NCBI GenBank assembly: GCA_003024785.1 | Contig: PUQB01000044.1 | Span: 833,577 to 897,576 of the forward strand | Source: Selaginella tamariscina | Lineage: Eukaryota; Streptophyta; Lycopodiopsida; Selaginellales; Selaginellaceae | Reading direction: 5' to 3' | Length of the DNA stretch: 64,000 nucleotides | Shown here: piece after piece, positions 1 through 11,310 of the stretch | How the letters are laid out: every line of letters begins with the position of its first letter | Numbering within the stretch: the first letter of the stretch is position 1 | Made by a program: the position numbers and the translations under genes | Notes under the pieces: generated by a model | Seen by the model: the letters and a program-made list of their open reading frames with translations, nothing else | What the model was told of the DNA's origin: nothing | Database searches by the model: none

Positions 1-1486
1 GGGTTGTATAACTCAAACCATGGTGTGCCAAGAATAATTGGGTACTCAGAAATACAGATCATGTTGAAGGAAATTGTGCATGAGGTTTTTCATGTACTGG
101 CAGGGATTCCTTAACAATTGCACTAGATGCTATAGGTCTAGAATCCATAACTAAGATTAGAACTTGATATGGCAGCTTCTTCAGTTTGATGGAATGCTGA
201 TGAGCAAAATCATGATCCATGAAAGAAGCATTAGCTCCAAAATCCAACAAGCTGGAGCAATCACCTTGTGGCCTATTGTAGTGGAAAGTTGGGCCTATGT
301 TGCAAAGGACTTACTAACTTGAATTGATGAGATGAAGCCAACTGTGTACAATGATCCTTGGTGTCTAACCAAATGTCTGTGACTTTGAATAGACTTGTTT
401 AATTGCTTGTCCAACTTACTAAGGACCTCACAACTGTTACTCCTACTCAAGAGCTTGTGACTCTCAGGACAAACATGGTTGATCACACACCTAGGACTCT
501 AGGAGTGGACATGGTTGATCATACACTTGGGTTTGTTGGGTAGTTTATTGCAATATGACCTGGACCACCACAATAAAGACACAAACCATTGGTCCTATGA
601 CGATGCTTCTCTACTTTAGTCAAAGGTCCACAACATCTTGCTTGAGTTGCTTTACATTTCATGGGAGCTGGACCATTTGTAGGAACATGAACAAGAATTG
701 GCATCATGTTGGGTGTCACTTGGGGTGATGTTGCTGCTGCTGCATATGTATACTCCTTGGGATAGGGGTGCTTGGAGACATTAAGAACATCGCTCGAATA
801 ATCGGTTATCACACTATACAACATGACTAATGACCTCAAATAAAGTCTTTGGATCCTCATGAAAAGTCAGAAGGAAGTCCTTGACATTGTTGCAAAGACC
901 ATGACAAAACTAATTTATTAATGTCTTTTTATCTCAAGGAACATCACATGTCAAAAGGCAAAACTCGGAGGCATAAACAGATGTTGGACAATTGCCTTGA
1001 TTGAGTCGACAAATCTTGTTGATCGACATACAAGTACTGTATATATCATTAAAACAATTTTTGAACTCCTTCGTAAACTCCTCAAAATTGTCAAGTAATG
1101 GTGAATTCCTTTCCAAAAGAGGGGCAAATCACACTTGTGCATTCTTGTGAGAAGTAATCTGACCAACCCCACTTTTGAACGATTTTCCATATAAAGATTA
1201 AAATTCATATGAATCATTAACGAACTTGATTTATGAATCCATGAAATTAAGACCTTGTCCCGTCAAATTTCTTTGATAAGCTCACATTTGGTTTCTTTAC
1301 CACCACATGAGCACATGGTGTTAGTGATTGAATTTGCAGTTGTCCAATTTGCCTCATGAGCTCATTTACATGTTCCACCAGTCTTTGGCCCTTCTTCATA
1401 AGATTTTGCTTCTCTTGTATCCATTGTGTCTTCTTTTGCTCTAAATCTAACACCCTAGCACGAAGAGCATCCAATTTTATAATCAC
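1..1486 (-). mobile_element. Decayed Ty3/gypsy element, gag and protease part, cut by the window edge
   Basis: Read on the minus strand, this begins near 1486 with a predicted coiled-coil gag N-terminus ending in KKFDGTRS. The same KFDGTRS motif occurs in the family A gag at 11584. More gag follows (about 934-1217), then a CCHC zinc knuckle (CLYCGGPGH, about 519-620) and an aspartic-protease stretch at 59-250 reading LDFGANASFMD, where the family usually has L-D-S/T-G-A. RT and integrase would lie left of position 1. No LTR was recognised beyond 1486. It is a fossil with many breaks, clearly older than the family A element at 10912. The order gag, knuckle, protease and the shared motif make the family call fairly safe. 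Confidence 0.75.
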
Positions 1487-3489
1487 TTAAGGGTAATTGT
1501 GATGCAATTAAAACATGATTGGATGTGAAAGAAAAATTCCGATTCAAATTATCAGAGGCCAAGCCTAAAATAGAATTAAATTGAAAATTTATTAATTTCT
1601 TTAAATTAAGAAGAAAAAACAATAAGAATTGCTCCACAACTGGTGTTGAATTAGAATATCTAGACCCAACCCTAGCTTTTCTTAAATACCCCTTCTTGCT
1701 TAAAATATTCTTTAGCATTTAATGTTTTAGAATTTTCTAGGATAAGATCAGAATATTTTGATAGCCAATGTTTTAAAGTTTTCTAGGATAAGATTGGAAT
1801 ATCCTAGTATATTATGGTGGTTCATGACATTTATTATTTAAAAACTTACACAAGTACAAAATGAAAATGTTATGATGGTAACCTTCATCGTTTAATTTTC
1901 AAACCAAATAATGAAAGTTTTATGCCCTCCTTGTTGCACCACTTTCATATTGGTAATGTCTTTAGAATATTTTTGCATAGCCATAGTTCTTCTCTTATTC
2001 TTGTTCATTTCACATTTTATTAGGGGTTCTCACCGAATGGCCATTGTGGTAAGGCACGTGTGCTAACCCCTTTCCTCTTGCTGACAACAAAGTCCTTTCT
2101 CTAACTATGCTAGTTAAGCATATTGGTGTTTGTTCACCTCCCTTTAACTTAAAGCCTACTTCCTAAAAAACTTTCACCTCCTTTGTTATTAAGTTTCTTC
2201 TTCTTTTTAATAGGTCACACCTTATGAACTTGGATGACCATCATTTGAAGAATCCCTGCATGTAACAGGTTGAAGAACAAGGACAAAACTACATCATTTG
2301 TTGCACATATTCCACATTCTTGATTGTCATAGTTCTTACTTGGAGGAATCACCTAATTAAATAGCATAGAAACTCTCTTTGTAACACCAATTGACTCTAG
2401 TCTTTATAGTTAAGGGAAAGGGATAATGTTATGACACTAATGGTGTTCCTATACCTCCTCGTATCGAAGAATCATAGAGCAAGAACACGTTGAGGATACC
2501 CTATCAAGTGACCACACCATATAGAATCCCTCCCTCTTTTGTAAGGCCCAAACATATTACTACTTTCCAATTCTTTTAATTGCCCAATACCTTCTCTTTT
2601 TTCAGGTCCTAAAATTTAAGTTTCCACCTTAAGTTTGGAACTTCTTACTTTGTAGTGGATGTCATGCTTATGTGAATGAAGTTTGTCAATGTAGTAGATG
2701 TTATGTGCATAGTACAAACATGAACATTAATTGATGAAGTAAACTTAAAACTTATTAAGTGTTTGTGTCGATGAGGTTAATAATGATAGCCAGTGACACA
2801 AACTTTCCAATTGACAGTTTTTGACAAACTCTATCAATGAGCATGTCCATGGAAGGTCGAGAACTTGAATACCTTTGTCTTGTGTTGCTTTCACATTGGT
2901 ATTCTGCAAGACAGCGTTTGCATTGTGGCTTCTAATAAGGGCACACACTTTGTAAGTTGCACCCTTCTCGTTCTTGCATGAAGCACCTTGATTGATCCAC
3001 CATGCCAATTGAGTTTTCAAATTGTGAATGTTTGAAGCTCACACATTTCGAAAAGATTCTCACATCACTAGCTTTTCCACCTTATGTTTGTAAGTCAATG
3101 CCTATGTCCAAGAACACACCAAAATCATGTGTTCATCTAGATTCACTTCTTAGTCACTTGCTACATGGATTGCATATAGTGAAACATACAACTTCTCTCG
3201 TTACCTTCGTTTTGTTATCATCATTAAATATTGGACATATAGTTATCCATATAGCTTCAGCTTTGTACACGTGAAATTGAAGTTGGTGAGTCCCTTCTTC
3301 CAACAAACATTGAATATAGTGTTCAAAAACTTTATCATTGCAACACTATTCTCTGACACATGTCACTGTATTTTATTATTACCATTGAATGTAGATTGAT
3401 AACATAACGATGCTAAAGACGAGTTGGAGGCTACGGATGCTCGTTGGCTCATCTTTGGTACCAAGGATAAATCCTTGACCCCAAGTGTC
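1487..3489. other. Noncoding stretch, no gene recognised
   Basis: The stretch is moderately AT-rich and has only short chance reading frames, for example 2745-3020 on the minus strand and 3002-3274 on the plus strand. Neither shows a motif I recognise. The part next to 1486 could include the leader or LTR of the gypsy fossil, but I found no second copy within the window to define it. Confidence 0.5.
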
Positions 3490-4110
3490 ATAGTTTTTAC
3501 TATGACTTTCCTTTACTTTGGATGTTGACTGTTGTTACCTACAATACTATGTTGATAAGCCCTAGGTGTAGAAGAAACAGGCCCGCTTAGTGCACTTGGA
3601 TATCTAGTATGGTCCGGCCGGTGTCATTAAATATTTGCAAGAAACTCTGGGCAAAGTTAGCACTTCCATTTAAAAAACTCTTACTTTGGTTTTTCATGTC
3701 CTGGTTGGGCTAATGGTTAGTTCCAGTGAGTTCGGCATGTTGGATATACTTAGAAATATCCCTAGGTTTGACAGGTTAGGGTTTAGGGTCGATGGATAAC
3801 TCACCAAGTATATTCCCTCTGGGAATAAGATTCTGTGCCAGCTCACTTATGTAAACAGGAAAACAGAGGGGGCCTCTGTCACATAAATAAGTAGAGTTTG
3901 TAGGAGAGCTCATGGGTTCATGATTGAGTTCGTTGCTCTTCTGCTGGTGCAAACTCTAGCTTGTGTTGTTAAGGCACAACCCTATGTTGTGCCGCCCTAA
4001 CTTCCAAATAACAAGGGTACGTCTCATCTTTAGGGTAGCCTACCTTTAATGTTGGCGAATCCATGCCTAAGAGGTCTTGTCAAGATGCACGTTCCAAGAG
4101 GCAGAGGTTG
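3490..4110 (-). repeat. GC-richer dispersed repeat, inverted relative to 55560-56335
   Basis: Read against the reverse complement of 55560-56335, this segment aligns in order over several hundred bases. Shared landmarks are a TACTATGACT run, TGTTGTTACCTAC, CCCGCTTAGTG, GAAACTCT(A/G)GGCAAAG, GTCACATAAATAAG and TAACAAGGGTAC-like stretches, with clear divergence between copies. It is richer in G+C than its surroundings and has no convincing open frame. It may be the LTR or a noncoding part of a retroelement, but no ends were defined. The sequence onward to 5150 has similar composition and may belong to the same unit. Confidence 0.6.
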
Positions 4111-5149
4111 AGGCTTGTCTTCAGCCTCCTCCTCCACATCAAACTAGGTTACCACTTGTGTGCCAAACAAGGCACATTCGTATCCTTGTTCAACTGTGGC
4201 CGTGGGATCTTATTTGACAGGTTTACATTATCTAGTTCCTAAGACTACATTTGTGGCACTTGGTGCAACTCTTGAATTTTTAGGGCTATGGCATGATAGT
4301 CCACATCGTGGAAGGTAGTGTCACATGGAGATGTGACATTGGGCTAGACGTCACATGATACAACGCCCGAGGCACGCCCTTTTGGGTTATGTCATGGGTT
4401 TGTCGCCAAGGGATTGAATACTCTAGTAAACATACATGCTTGTGTTCGCACTAAGGTGCTAAACCTTAGGCATCCGCTCAAGGGAGGTTAGGCCTCGTAA
4501 CTAGGTATGCTTTAGCACACCTGGCTAGTGGGTGTTCTCCTTGGGATCTAAGGGTTGAACAACCTAAGCTCAATAACAGAAGCTCCATCATGAAACACTC
4601 GCAAGGTCATGTACTTAGGGTTATCCAAACCTAGCCTTAAGGAGTTTGCTTAGTAAAACATTCGTGTTCGTCTATGGCGCACACTCATGTCCTCACTAAG
4701 TACTAGCCCTAGGTCTAGGGTATGACTTGGCCACTCAAACCCTTAAGGGTTAGTCGTGGCTAAAGGTACCCCTTGTCGCCCTAAAGGGGTTGTTCTCCCA
4801 GATAAGGGTGATTCCTCAAGGGGTAAGTGACAATGCCTTAGCTCTGTCACAGGGGCATGTGTGAGACACATCTCCTTTGTGGGGTTAGGGCATGAGCCTG
4901 TCTATGTCTACTGGGATAGGATCCTAAAGTCTACTCGGGATATCCTTTAGGGGGATGGTCATTCTATGGGGCTAGGGTAGGACTTTAAGTCTTTTGTTTA
5001 ACTAGGCATCTAAATTAAACTCTTAGGGTCATCTTGAAAGACTTAGCATTGCTCACACAAGGAATTGATGTTGGAAGGCCACTTAGCGGCCTCGTGTTGC
5101 CACGTGTTAGCCCTCCGGATTAAAACTCTGACACCAAGGACATGTGACA
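4111..5149. other. GC-richer noncoding stretch, no gene seen
   Basis: Composition matches the preceding repeat and there are scattered CCTAA/TTAGG-type words. It has no open frame of note and no RNA gene. It is probably a continuation of the dispersed repeat at 3490-4110. Confidence 0.4.
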
Positions 5150-5640
5150 ACTTGTCCTCCAGCTCATCCTTGATACGAGGATAAGCACGAGCATCCTTAT
5201 ACAAGTGGCAACTTGTCCTCTAGCTTATCCTTGGTGCGAAGATGAGCCAACAAGCATCCTTTGACATGAAGGATGAGTGGCTTGTCCTTGAGCCAACTCA
5301 AAGTCTTAAAAATTCATGGCCTTAGCGAACTCAAACTTGCGATTGGCTCAACCTTGAGAGAGAACTCACGGCTAGCTTGTCCTCAAACAAATCGATGAAC
5401 ATCCTTAGTATTGAGTATGAGCCTTCACTTGTCCTTGACATCAAAGATAAGTGGTGACTCATACTCAAGTGAACTCAAAACTCGTAGTTGGCTCATCCTC
5501 AAACTTGAGGCTTGCTTGTCTTCCAAACTTGTGACTAGCTCATCCTTGAGCGAACTTGGACTTGCCAGCTTGTCCAATGAGCATCCTTGGCATCAAGGAT
5601 GAATGGTGGCTCGTTTTGCATCATCTACCACTCATCCTTA
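5150..5640. repeat. Degenerate short tandem repeat, period about 60 bp
   Basis: The phrase CTTGTCCTC(C/T)AGCT(C/T)ATCCTTG occurs at about 5153 and again at about 5213, 60 bp apart. Looser versions built from CTTGTCCT, AGCTCATCCTTG and GAGCATCCTT continue to 5640, with varying spacing. A related phrase occurs near 3450. The open frame at 5411-5602 is a by-product of this repetition and is not called a gene. Confidence 0.6.
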
Positions 5641-6682
5641 GTGCCAAGAGGGGGAGACTCTAATAGTCAAATATGCCAAATTTTTTGTGAAAACATGAAT
5701 GCCATTGGGAAGCACTAGGCACCTAGTTGGTATGAGCAAAGGACCTCATGTGTCATTTGTCAGGAGGTACTAGCGAGTCTAAAGAGAGATACCGCACATG
5801 GTGAACCGATTGTCTGCAGGATACAGCTTGAGCATAAGCATGATAATTGTTACATATTGTGTGTTCAGAAGTCAAATATAATATAGTTGCAATGGAACAA
5901 GGGTTTGAATAAGCATTAAATTTTTATTTAATTAATTAATGGGAATATTATGAATTGTAAAGTCTCATTTCTAATTTGTCTTAGTAATTAAAAGGGTAAA
6001 AATTATTCTGATTATCAAAGTTACCAGTTATTAGATAATGGCAAACTAAAATAAACTATGTAAAATAAAAGTTATTTTGATTCATTTTCAATTGGTTATA
6101 TGAAAATGTATATAGTTGGTTATACGAAAATGTACACAAGTGAGCAGACTGCACGTTAGGTGCACACTCACCTAAGTAGAATATAATAAGTTTTGGCGTT
6201 AGTAAGCGTTTGTTTTGTTCTGTGGGGTGAGTGGAATATGAAGTGGGACCGACCTTGTACGGTAAATGCCTTCAAGCTTTTAGCGTACATACTCATCTAC
6301 CCACTCTTATAGGGTAGGAATGTAGCTAAAATACAGATTTTTAAATTCCTTCATTTTATAAATTATGAGAGAGCAGCATTTCAGGTGGATCGAAGAATCT
6401 AATAAACAGAAGTGTGGAAATTCATAAATATACGACAATATACATAAAGAATTTGCCTACAGTAATATAAATCATTTATCTATTAATTAAAAATAATTCG
6501 TATACCTTATAGCTTTCATGGGAGACTGAATATTCATTGCGTTTTGTGGAGACCCGTGAAGAGGAGGTGGGTGTTTACAATATTGCACATCATTTACCCT
6601 ATGAAAAAATTTTAAATTCTATGGAATTTGTAATCTATAAACTGATAACTAATAAGTTTTACTTGATTATTACAAGTTTTAA
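5641..6682. other. AT-rich intergenic DNA, no gene seen
   Basis: This is the downstream flank of the minus-strand COMT copy 1. No open frame or RNA gene is visible. A near-repeat of GGTTATA(T/C)GAAAATGTA occurs twice around 6093-6135. The 3' untranslated region and polyadenylation signals of COMT copy 1 should lie in the right-hand part but cannot be fixed by eye. Confidence 0.4.
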
Positions 6683-6830
6683 ACTCTGTGGAAAGTGGAA
6701 ATGGCTATAGTATCAGACATCCATCTCACATACTCAAAATCAGTCTTCATAATCTCACTCTGTGGAAAGTGGAAATGGCTATAGTATCAGACATCCATCT
6801 CACATACTCAAAATCAGTCTTCATAATCTC
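6683..6830. repeat. 74-bp tandem duplication over the 3' end of COMT copy 1
   Basis: Two copies, 6683-6756 and 6757-6830, are practically identical and so recent. The unit covers the last coding codons of the minus-strand methyltransferase, including the codons for FEYVRWMSDTIAIS. Because 74 is not a multiple of 3, the outer copy is out of frame. Coding now runs two codons into the duplicated copy and stops there, replacing an ending of FHRV-stop with FHRVRL-stop. Confidence 0.9.
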
Positions 6831-7657
6831 ACTCTTCAGTTCGCATTGGTGAGAGTGTATGTACTCCCAGTACTCCGGAGACCCCGGAAACCCAAGGTTA
6901 TCAGCGAAAATAACTGTCCCTTCCCCGATGAGCTCATTCTTCTTAAGCTCCAGATAATCTGGCAAGTAGCAGTTTTTATCATGATCTATGAACACAAAGT
7001 CGAAGCTCTCCTTGTTCTCCTTTGCTAAGATGGATTTTAAGTCTTCAATCCTCGTGTTTAGTGGAGCTAACAGAACTTGAATCTTGGAAGATAGACCTGA
7101 AAACAATTCAATTTTTAAACTGGTAATTACGTATCTCTCTCAACATCACATGCAAAGCCACTGCTTCAATGATCGTTTGCTATGATTAAAGTGCACGTAT
7201 GACTCGAGATTGAAACGGCAAAGACTACGTGTGTGCGTGCGTGCTTGCGTGAGTGTGTGAGATTACATACCTGAATGATCAATGATCTTTTTAGCGATCT
7301 CAGCTATATGAGGAATGAGCTCCAAGGAAAGAGTTTAGCATCGGCACGAAGAGTAGAAGCAATCCTCACTGCAGAGTAACCGCAGTAAGTCCCGAGTTCG
7401 AGCACAAGCGAGGGATCCTTCTTCTTGAGTGCTGCATCCAATATCTCTCCCTTCTCCGCGCCAATGTTCATAAGCCATGGACCACTGGTCACGAAATCAT
7501 CGACTGCTTTTATTACAGATTGCGCATTTCCACGCTCAGAATGATCCAAGACATACTTAAGCAGATCTTGCTCGCGCCCATCTCCATTCCAACCGTGAAA
7601 AAAATATCCCCCTAAGCACTTTACCATAGAACTTTGTGATTGCAATGCCCTCCACAT
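6747..7657 (-). pseudogene. Catechol O-methyltransferase-like gene, copy 1, with a frameshift
   Basis: This is a two-exon paralogue of the gene at 59268-60905. Exon 1 is 7657-7271 (donor GT at 7270-7269). The intron is 174 bp, and exon 2 is 7096-6747 (acceptor AG at 7098-7097), so the junction phase matches copy 2. The start is the Met of MWRALQ, which aligns with the start of copy 2; an upstream in-frame Met at 7687 is not shared. The SAM-binding motif ELGTYCGYSA, the metal site DHDK and the ADN motif are intact. Compared with copy 2, one base is missing near 7330, just after ADAKL, so the frame is lost before the TLELIP region and the intron. Unless this is a sequencing error, the protein ends early and lacks the catalytic half. 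Exon 2 has stayed open, so the loss looks recent. The 3' end carries a 74-bp duplication. Confidence 0.85.
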
Positions 7658-7666
7658 TCTCAAGAT

Positions 7667-7705
7667 GTATATATATAAACAAGTCACTTGTAAGTGCTTA
7701 TATCT
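7667..7705 (-). promoter_or_regulatory. Promoter-proximal block shared by both COMT copies
   Basis: Immediately upstream of the COMT copy 1 start, minus strand, is a block reading about ATAAGCACTTACAAGTGACT followed by TGTTTATATATATA. COMT copy 2 has the same block at the same distance (60914-60952). Flanking sequence farther upstream no longer aligns by eye, so this block is either the core promoter kept after duplication or simply the edge of the duplicated segment. Confidence 0.5.
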
Positions 7706-7755
7706 ACAAAACTAAGAGACAAGCTATGTTTATATAGAAGCCACTTACAAGCGCA

Positions 7756-8200
7756 CCTCAAAGTTAAGTATATATTTGTTGTGGTCCTTAATGCGTTCTA
7801 CCACGACTCTCTAGAAGCTTGGTGGGAACGGCAGATAAACATCCAAATTAGGATAAACAAGTATGGGTGTATTGTCTATAAATTACTTCTCATTTTAATT
7901 AAATTGGCTTAATACTGAAAAATCATAGATATATATATTCTCAAATTTTACTGCTACTATATATTTATGTGTGGATAAGAATTTTCATCTGTCGTTTAGT
8001 ATCTTCTGACTTACCTCAAAATTAAGTATATATTATATAAATTATTAGTGGCCTTTACAATATGGGTCTACCACGACTCTTTAGAGGACGACTTATAAAC
8101 ATCCAAACTATATGCGACATTTTGTTCTTGGGATAACCAAGCACGGATATATATTGTTTTATAAATCATATTTTTTTATTTTTAATTAAGTCAACTTAGT
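7756..8200. repeat. Diverged direct repeat upstream of COMT copy 1
   Basis: About 170 bp at 7756-7920 is repeated at 8012-8200. Shared landmarks in order are CCTCAAA(G/A)TTAAGTATATAT, CTACCACGACTCT, AAACATCCAAA and ATAACCAAG/ATAAACAAG-type words. Divergence and small gaps are plentiful. It lies in the region expected to hold the distal promoter of COMT copy 1. Confidence 0.6.
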
Positions 8201-9799
8201 TTAAAAAATATTAGTAAGTACTTATCAGTAAAACATAATATTGTCAAAATTTAATTTTGTCATACGGGGTTAATCACATGTTATAAACGGTCTTATACAA
8301 TACATTTTATACACAGACGTATTACATGTGTACGTATCAAATCTTAATCTGGTTGTTTACTTTGAATATAATTGAGAATACTCTTATATTTTTCAGCATG
8401 TGATTTTCTTATGTTAATTGTTATATACTTAACACTTTGTCCCTTGGTATACAACTTGCCGGACTTCTTTTTCATTATTTAATATGTTCTGTAGTTTAAT
8501 GGAAGGTCAGGCTAAACATATGAAAATTCTCAAATGCTATATTTAATAACTATAATTATAATTAATGTGCTAAGCAACAGTAATTTTAATAAAATAATAT
8601 GAAGAAAAATAGTTGTGTAGAGCTTATTTGATATGAAAATGTTAATTGGTCAACATTGCTGGGTTATATATACATCAAATTCATAGGTGTAGGTGTTATA
8701 TGACACGTACACACACTAGAGAAATGTTTGTCATTGTAATTATATATATATATATATGCCTATTAAATTATTATTAAATTGTATAGCATTTAATTTAATG
8801 CTCTTTAAAGTTTTTGACATATTAAGGTCTTATTTATTTGTTTAACAGTGCAATTTTTTAGCTATAGATTTAATCTATTCATTAGTTTTGAAGTACTAAT
8901 TAAAAGAGTTTTAAAATATTCTTAAAATGGTTGATTATGCTTTACATTTTCTTTTCAAATACAATATTTTTCCAAATAAAATTTTTAACCAAACTCTTAA
9001 GGCATCTACTATGGTTCAACAAAACAATTCTCCCTGGTCTTGATATTTGTTTTATCTTTTGTTTTATTGTTTCCGTAATATAATTTTTACTTTTCCATTT
9101 CTTCTCCTTTTAAACTGTTGCTATAGTTTGGTTGATTATATTAACATCACCAACTCTTGTTTTCTTCACGTCTTCCTCTCTTTTCCTTTTTTTTCTTTTC
9201 ACAATAGTAGCAATTTATGTACTTTTCTACATTTTCATTTTTTCTTCTTCCTTTTTCTTTGTTATATATATATATATATATATATTCATCCATCTCTCTC
9301 TAATAAGAGCTTGACATGCAAATTAGGATTATGCTAAAAAAATTTACAAAAAGATAATTAGACATTAAAGTATTTCAATTTTAAGTTTTAAATTAGGTCA
9401 ATTGAACTTGAAAAGGACGTTTATTCAACCTTAAGAATACTTAGGTTAGCAAATCCTTCCTTTATATAAGGAGGCTAACCTATTTTAGGTAATTTTGATA
9501 TGATCCATTTGTGCATTCATATAAAGTTCTAGTATATGCCTTAGACTATACTTAAAGTATATTTCATAAAATCCTTATATTACTCCCTCATTTGGATTCA
9601 AATGTCAATGATATAAAGATAGTTATTAAATATGTATATTCTGATCCATTCCATCTGAATTGCAGACCATTTACACTTGAGAACCCAATCTTCGTACAAT
9701 GGAATAAAGACCAAGCCACTTAGAAATTAATCTAGAGGATAATGCTTTGGAATGCATTTTTAAATATAAAACTATTACTTCATCAAGATGTTAACAAAG
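8201..9799. other. AT-rich intergenic DNA with TA and pyrimidine tracts
   Basis: No gene is visible. There are a pyrimidine-rich run around 9050-9260 and a (TA)n microsatellite at about 9263-9286. The overlapping plus-strand open frames at 9047-9337 encode Phe/Leu-rich low-complexity peptides produced by this tract. The right-hand end may include the 3' terminal part of the gypsy fossil that starts at 9800. Confidence 0.5.
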
Positions 9800-10911
9800 T
9801 TATCTCATACTCATGAGATATAACAATGATAATATAATGCTCAGCATTCGTTTGTCCTTGATTATGCTATGGGCCTTGCTCAACACTAGAAGAGTTTGAT
9901 TTAAATACCAGCTCCACATTTGTGTATTTATTGAAACATGATAAAAAGAAGCGGAATCAACATTAGAAGAAAACACATGAAACACCCATACAATGAATGA
10001 AATGGGGAGACTCCAATGAACTAGTGGACATAAGACACATAGGCAAACTAAAGGAGGGGTAAGTACTGATTCCAATTGGTTTGGCATTGATTCACATACT
10101 AGCATACACTTAAAAATACGGTTGAGTTGCTCCACTAGACCATCAGTTTTTAAATGATAGGGTGTTGTGAAAAACTATTTAATTCTCGATCTCGTAGTTA
10201 GCAAACTCAAAACTTTAGTTATAAATGAGGTTCTTAATCTGAAAGAATACAGTTTAGACATCCATGCCTTAAATCACTTGATAAAACAAAAAATCTATTA
10301 CATAAGTTGCCTTGGCCTCTGAAAGAGCCCGAACCTCCACATATTGTGTCAAATAGTTTGACAAAACAATAGCATTTGTATTCCATGATGTCGTTGCCAG
10401 AAATTGTTCAATGAAATCATATGCAACTAACTCAAGCGAACAATGAACTTGAATAAATTGTAAACAACCAGAAGGAGTGAATCAAAGATTCCAAACTTAA
10501 CAGAGATGACATGTTTGTAAATATTAATGAAGTTCATATTAGAGTTAAAGCCAATAGAACCATGAACATAACTTGTTCAACACTTTGTGAAACTTAAGAT
10601 GACTATTAAAAGAAGCATGAAGAAAGTGAGGTACATAGCATGATGAAATTATCAACCGAGGTGGAGTACATTTACTAGTTTGCCCTACAAAATAAAAAAG
10701 ATCCTCTACAATTGTGAACTTTGCAACATAATTCCGAAAACCAATATCAACATACACAATCAGTGTCAAGAAAGTGAGGTACATAGCATGATGAAATTAT
10801 CAACCGAGGTGGAGTACATTTACTAGTTTGCCCTACAAAATAAAAAAGATCCTCTACAATTGTGAACTTTGCAACATAATTCCGAAAACCAATATCAACA
10901 TACACAATCAG
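9800..10911 (-). mobile_element. Old Ty3/gypsy fossil, integrase part
   Basis: The minus strand shows the integrase C-terminal half near 9800-10135 (EQLNR, the end of a typical NGQTE-LNR stretch, then KAHSIIKDKRM). At 10545-10784 lies the segment that usually precedes the integrase zinc finger (VAKFTIVEDLFYFVGQ). The fossil continues at 16152, where the protein sequence resumes directly upstream (WSQRIIDAFKANELV). The element was therefore whole across this point before family A inserted. It has many breaks and is older than family A. Confidence 0.75.
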
Positions 10912-10916
10912 TGTCA
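10621..10916. repeat. 148-bp tandem duplication abutting the 5' LTR of the family A element
   Basis: Units 10621-10768 and 10769-10916 are identical or nearly so. They consist of old gypsy fossil sequence plus the first bases of the family A LTR: the inner end of the unit reads CAGTGTCAAG, where TGTCAAG is the start of the LTR at 10912. One breakpoint of the duplication thus lies inside the LTR, and a short AGA overlap is present at the junction. Confidence 0.85.
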
Positions 10917-10940
10917 AGATCATGGGTTATTTTTTACCTT

Positions 10941-11000
10941 TCACGGGACTTGAACCCGAGACCTTTTGGCTAACACACATGTGCTAACCAACTGGTCCGT
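10941..11000 (-). promoter_or_regulatory. Antisense tRNA-like segment with Pol III A and B boxes inside the LTR
   Basis: On the minus strand, 10998-10981 reads GGACCAGTTGGTTAGCAC, like the D arm and A box of a tRNA. 10956-10946 reads GGTTCAAGTCC, one base from the B-box consensus GGTTCGANTCC, at normal spacing and followed by a T-arm closing strand (CCCGTG). The acceptor and anticodon stems are not convincing, so this is not called a tRNA gene. It occurs at the same place in all four LTR copies and is therefore part of the LTR, oriented against the element. Whether Pol III uses it is unknown. Confidence 0.6.
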
Positions 11001-11056
11001 ATGATCCTGGATGCTGAACTACACCATCAACAGCAAGGCGTATATTCATACGCATG

Positions 11057-11131
11057 TTCCAGACCAATTGTGGACCACACATTCCAGACCAGTTGTGGAT
11101 CACACATTCCAGACCAGTTATGGACCATACA
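11057..11131 (+). repeat. Three 25-bp direct repeats in the family A U3
   Basis: TTCCAGACCA(A/G)TTGTGGA(C/T)C followed by ACACA repeats with exact 25-bp spacing at 11057, 11082 and 11107, ending 17 bp before the TATA box. Repeats in this position in LTRs often act as enhancers (inference). The same three units are present in the other family A LTRs. Confidence 0.85.
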
Positions 11132-11147
11132 ATCCTCAGGACTCAGA

Positions 11148-11191
11148 TATATAAACAGGGTTCCAGTTCTAGGTTTCTCAGAATCATTCAA
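11148..11191 (+). promoter_or_regulatory. Family A LTR core promoter and presumed transcript start
   Basis: A TATATAAA box lies at 11148-11155. A start about 29-30 bp downstream falls at 11177, the first base of CTCAGAATCATTCAA. These 15 bases are exactly complementary to the primer-binding site at 11311-11325, which supports placing the RNA 5' end here. Confidence 0.75.
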
Positions 11192-11310
11192 CACCAGTCT
11201 TTGGCCTTGTGTTTCATTTTGTATTCATTTCTTTCTTGAATACAATCTCCTCCTTTCAAAGTTCCACCCTTGTTCTAAAGGTTTCACCCTTTGCACAAGG
11301 TCGTGACAGT

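Larger units (their letters stand above)
10912..11308 (+). repeat. Family A 5' LTR
   Basis: The 397-bp LTR runs from TGTCAAGATCATG to GGTCGTGACA. U3 begins with an antisense tRNA-like segment (10941-11000), then a 25-bp unit repeated three times (11057-11131) and a TATA box (11148-11155). The expected transcript start is near 11177, with R and U5 after it. Three more copies of this LTR occur in the window, at 15754, 18164 and 52441. Confidence 0.93.

Noticed and set aside
9047-9337. Hydrophobic Phe/Leu-rich proteins that look like membrane peptides
   Set aside because: They are translations of a pyrimidine-rich tract and a (TA)n run, with no start context, homology or codon pattern.
10941-11000. 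A tRNA gene on the minus strand (and at the three other LTR copies)
   Set aside because: The A and B boxes are good, but acceptor and anticodon stems do not pair convincingly and the segment is always part of the family A LTR. It is reported as tRNA-like instead.
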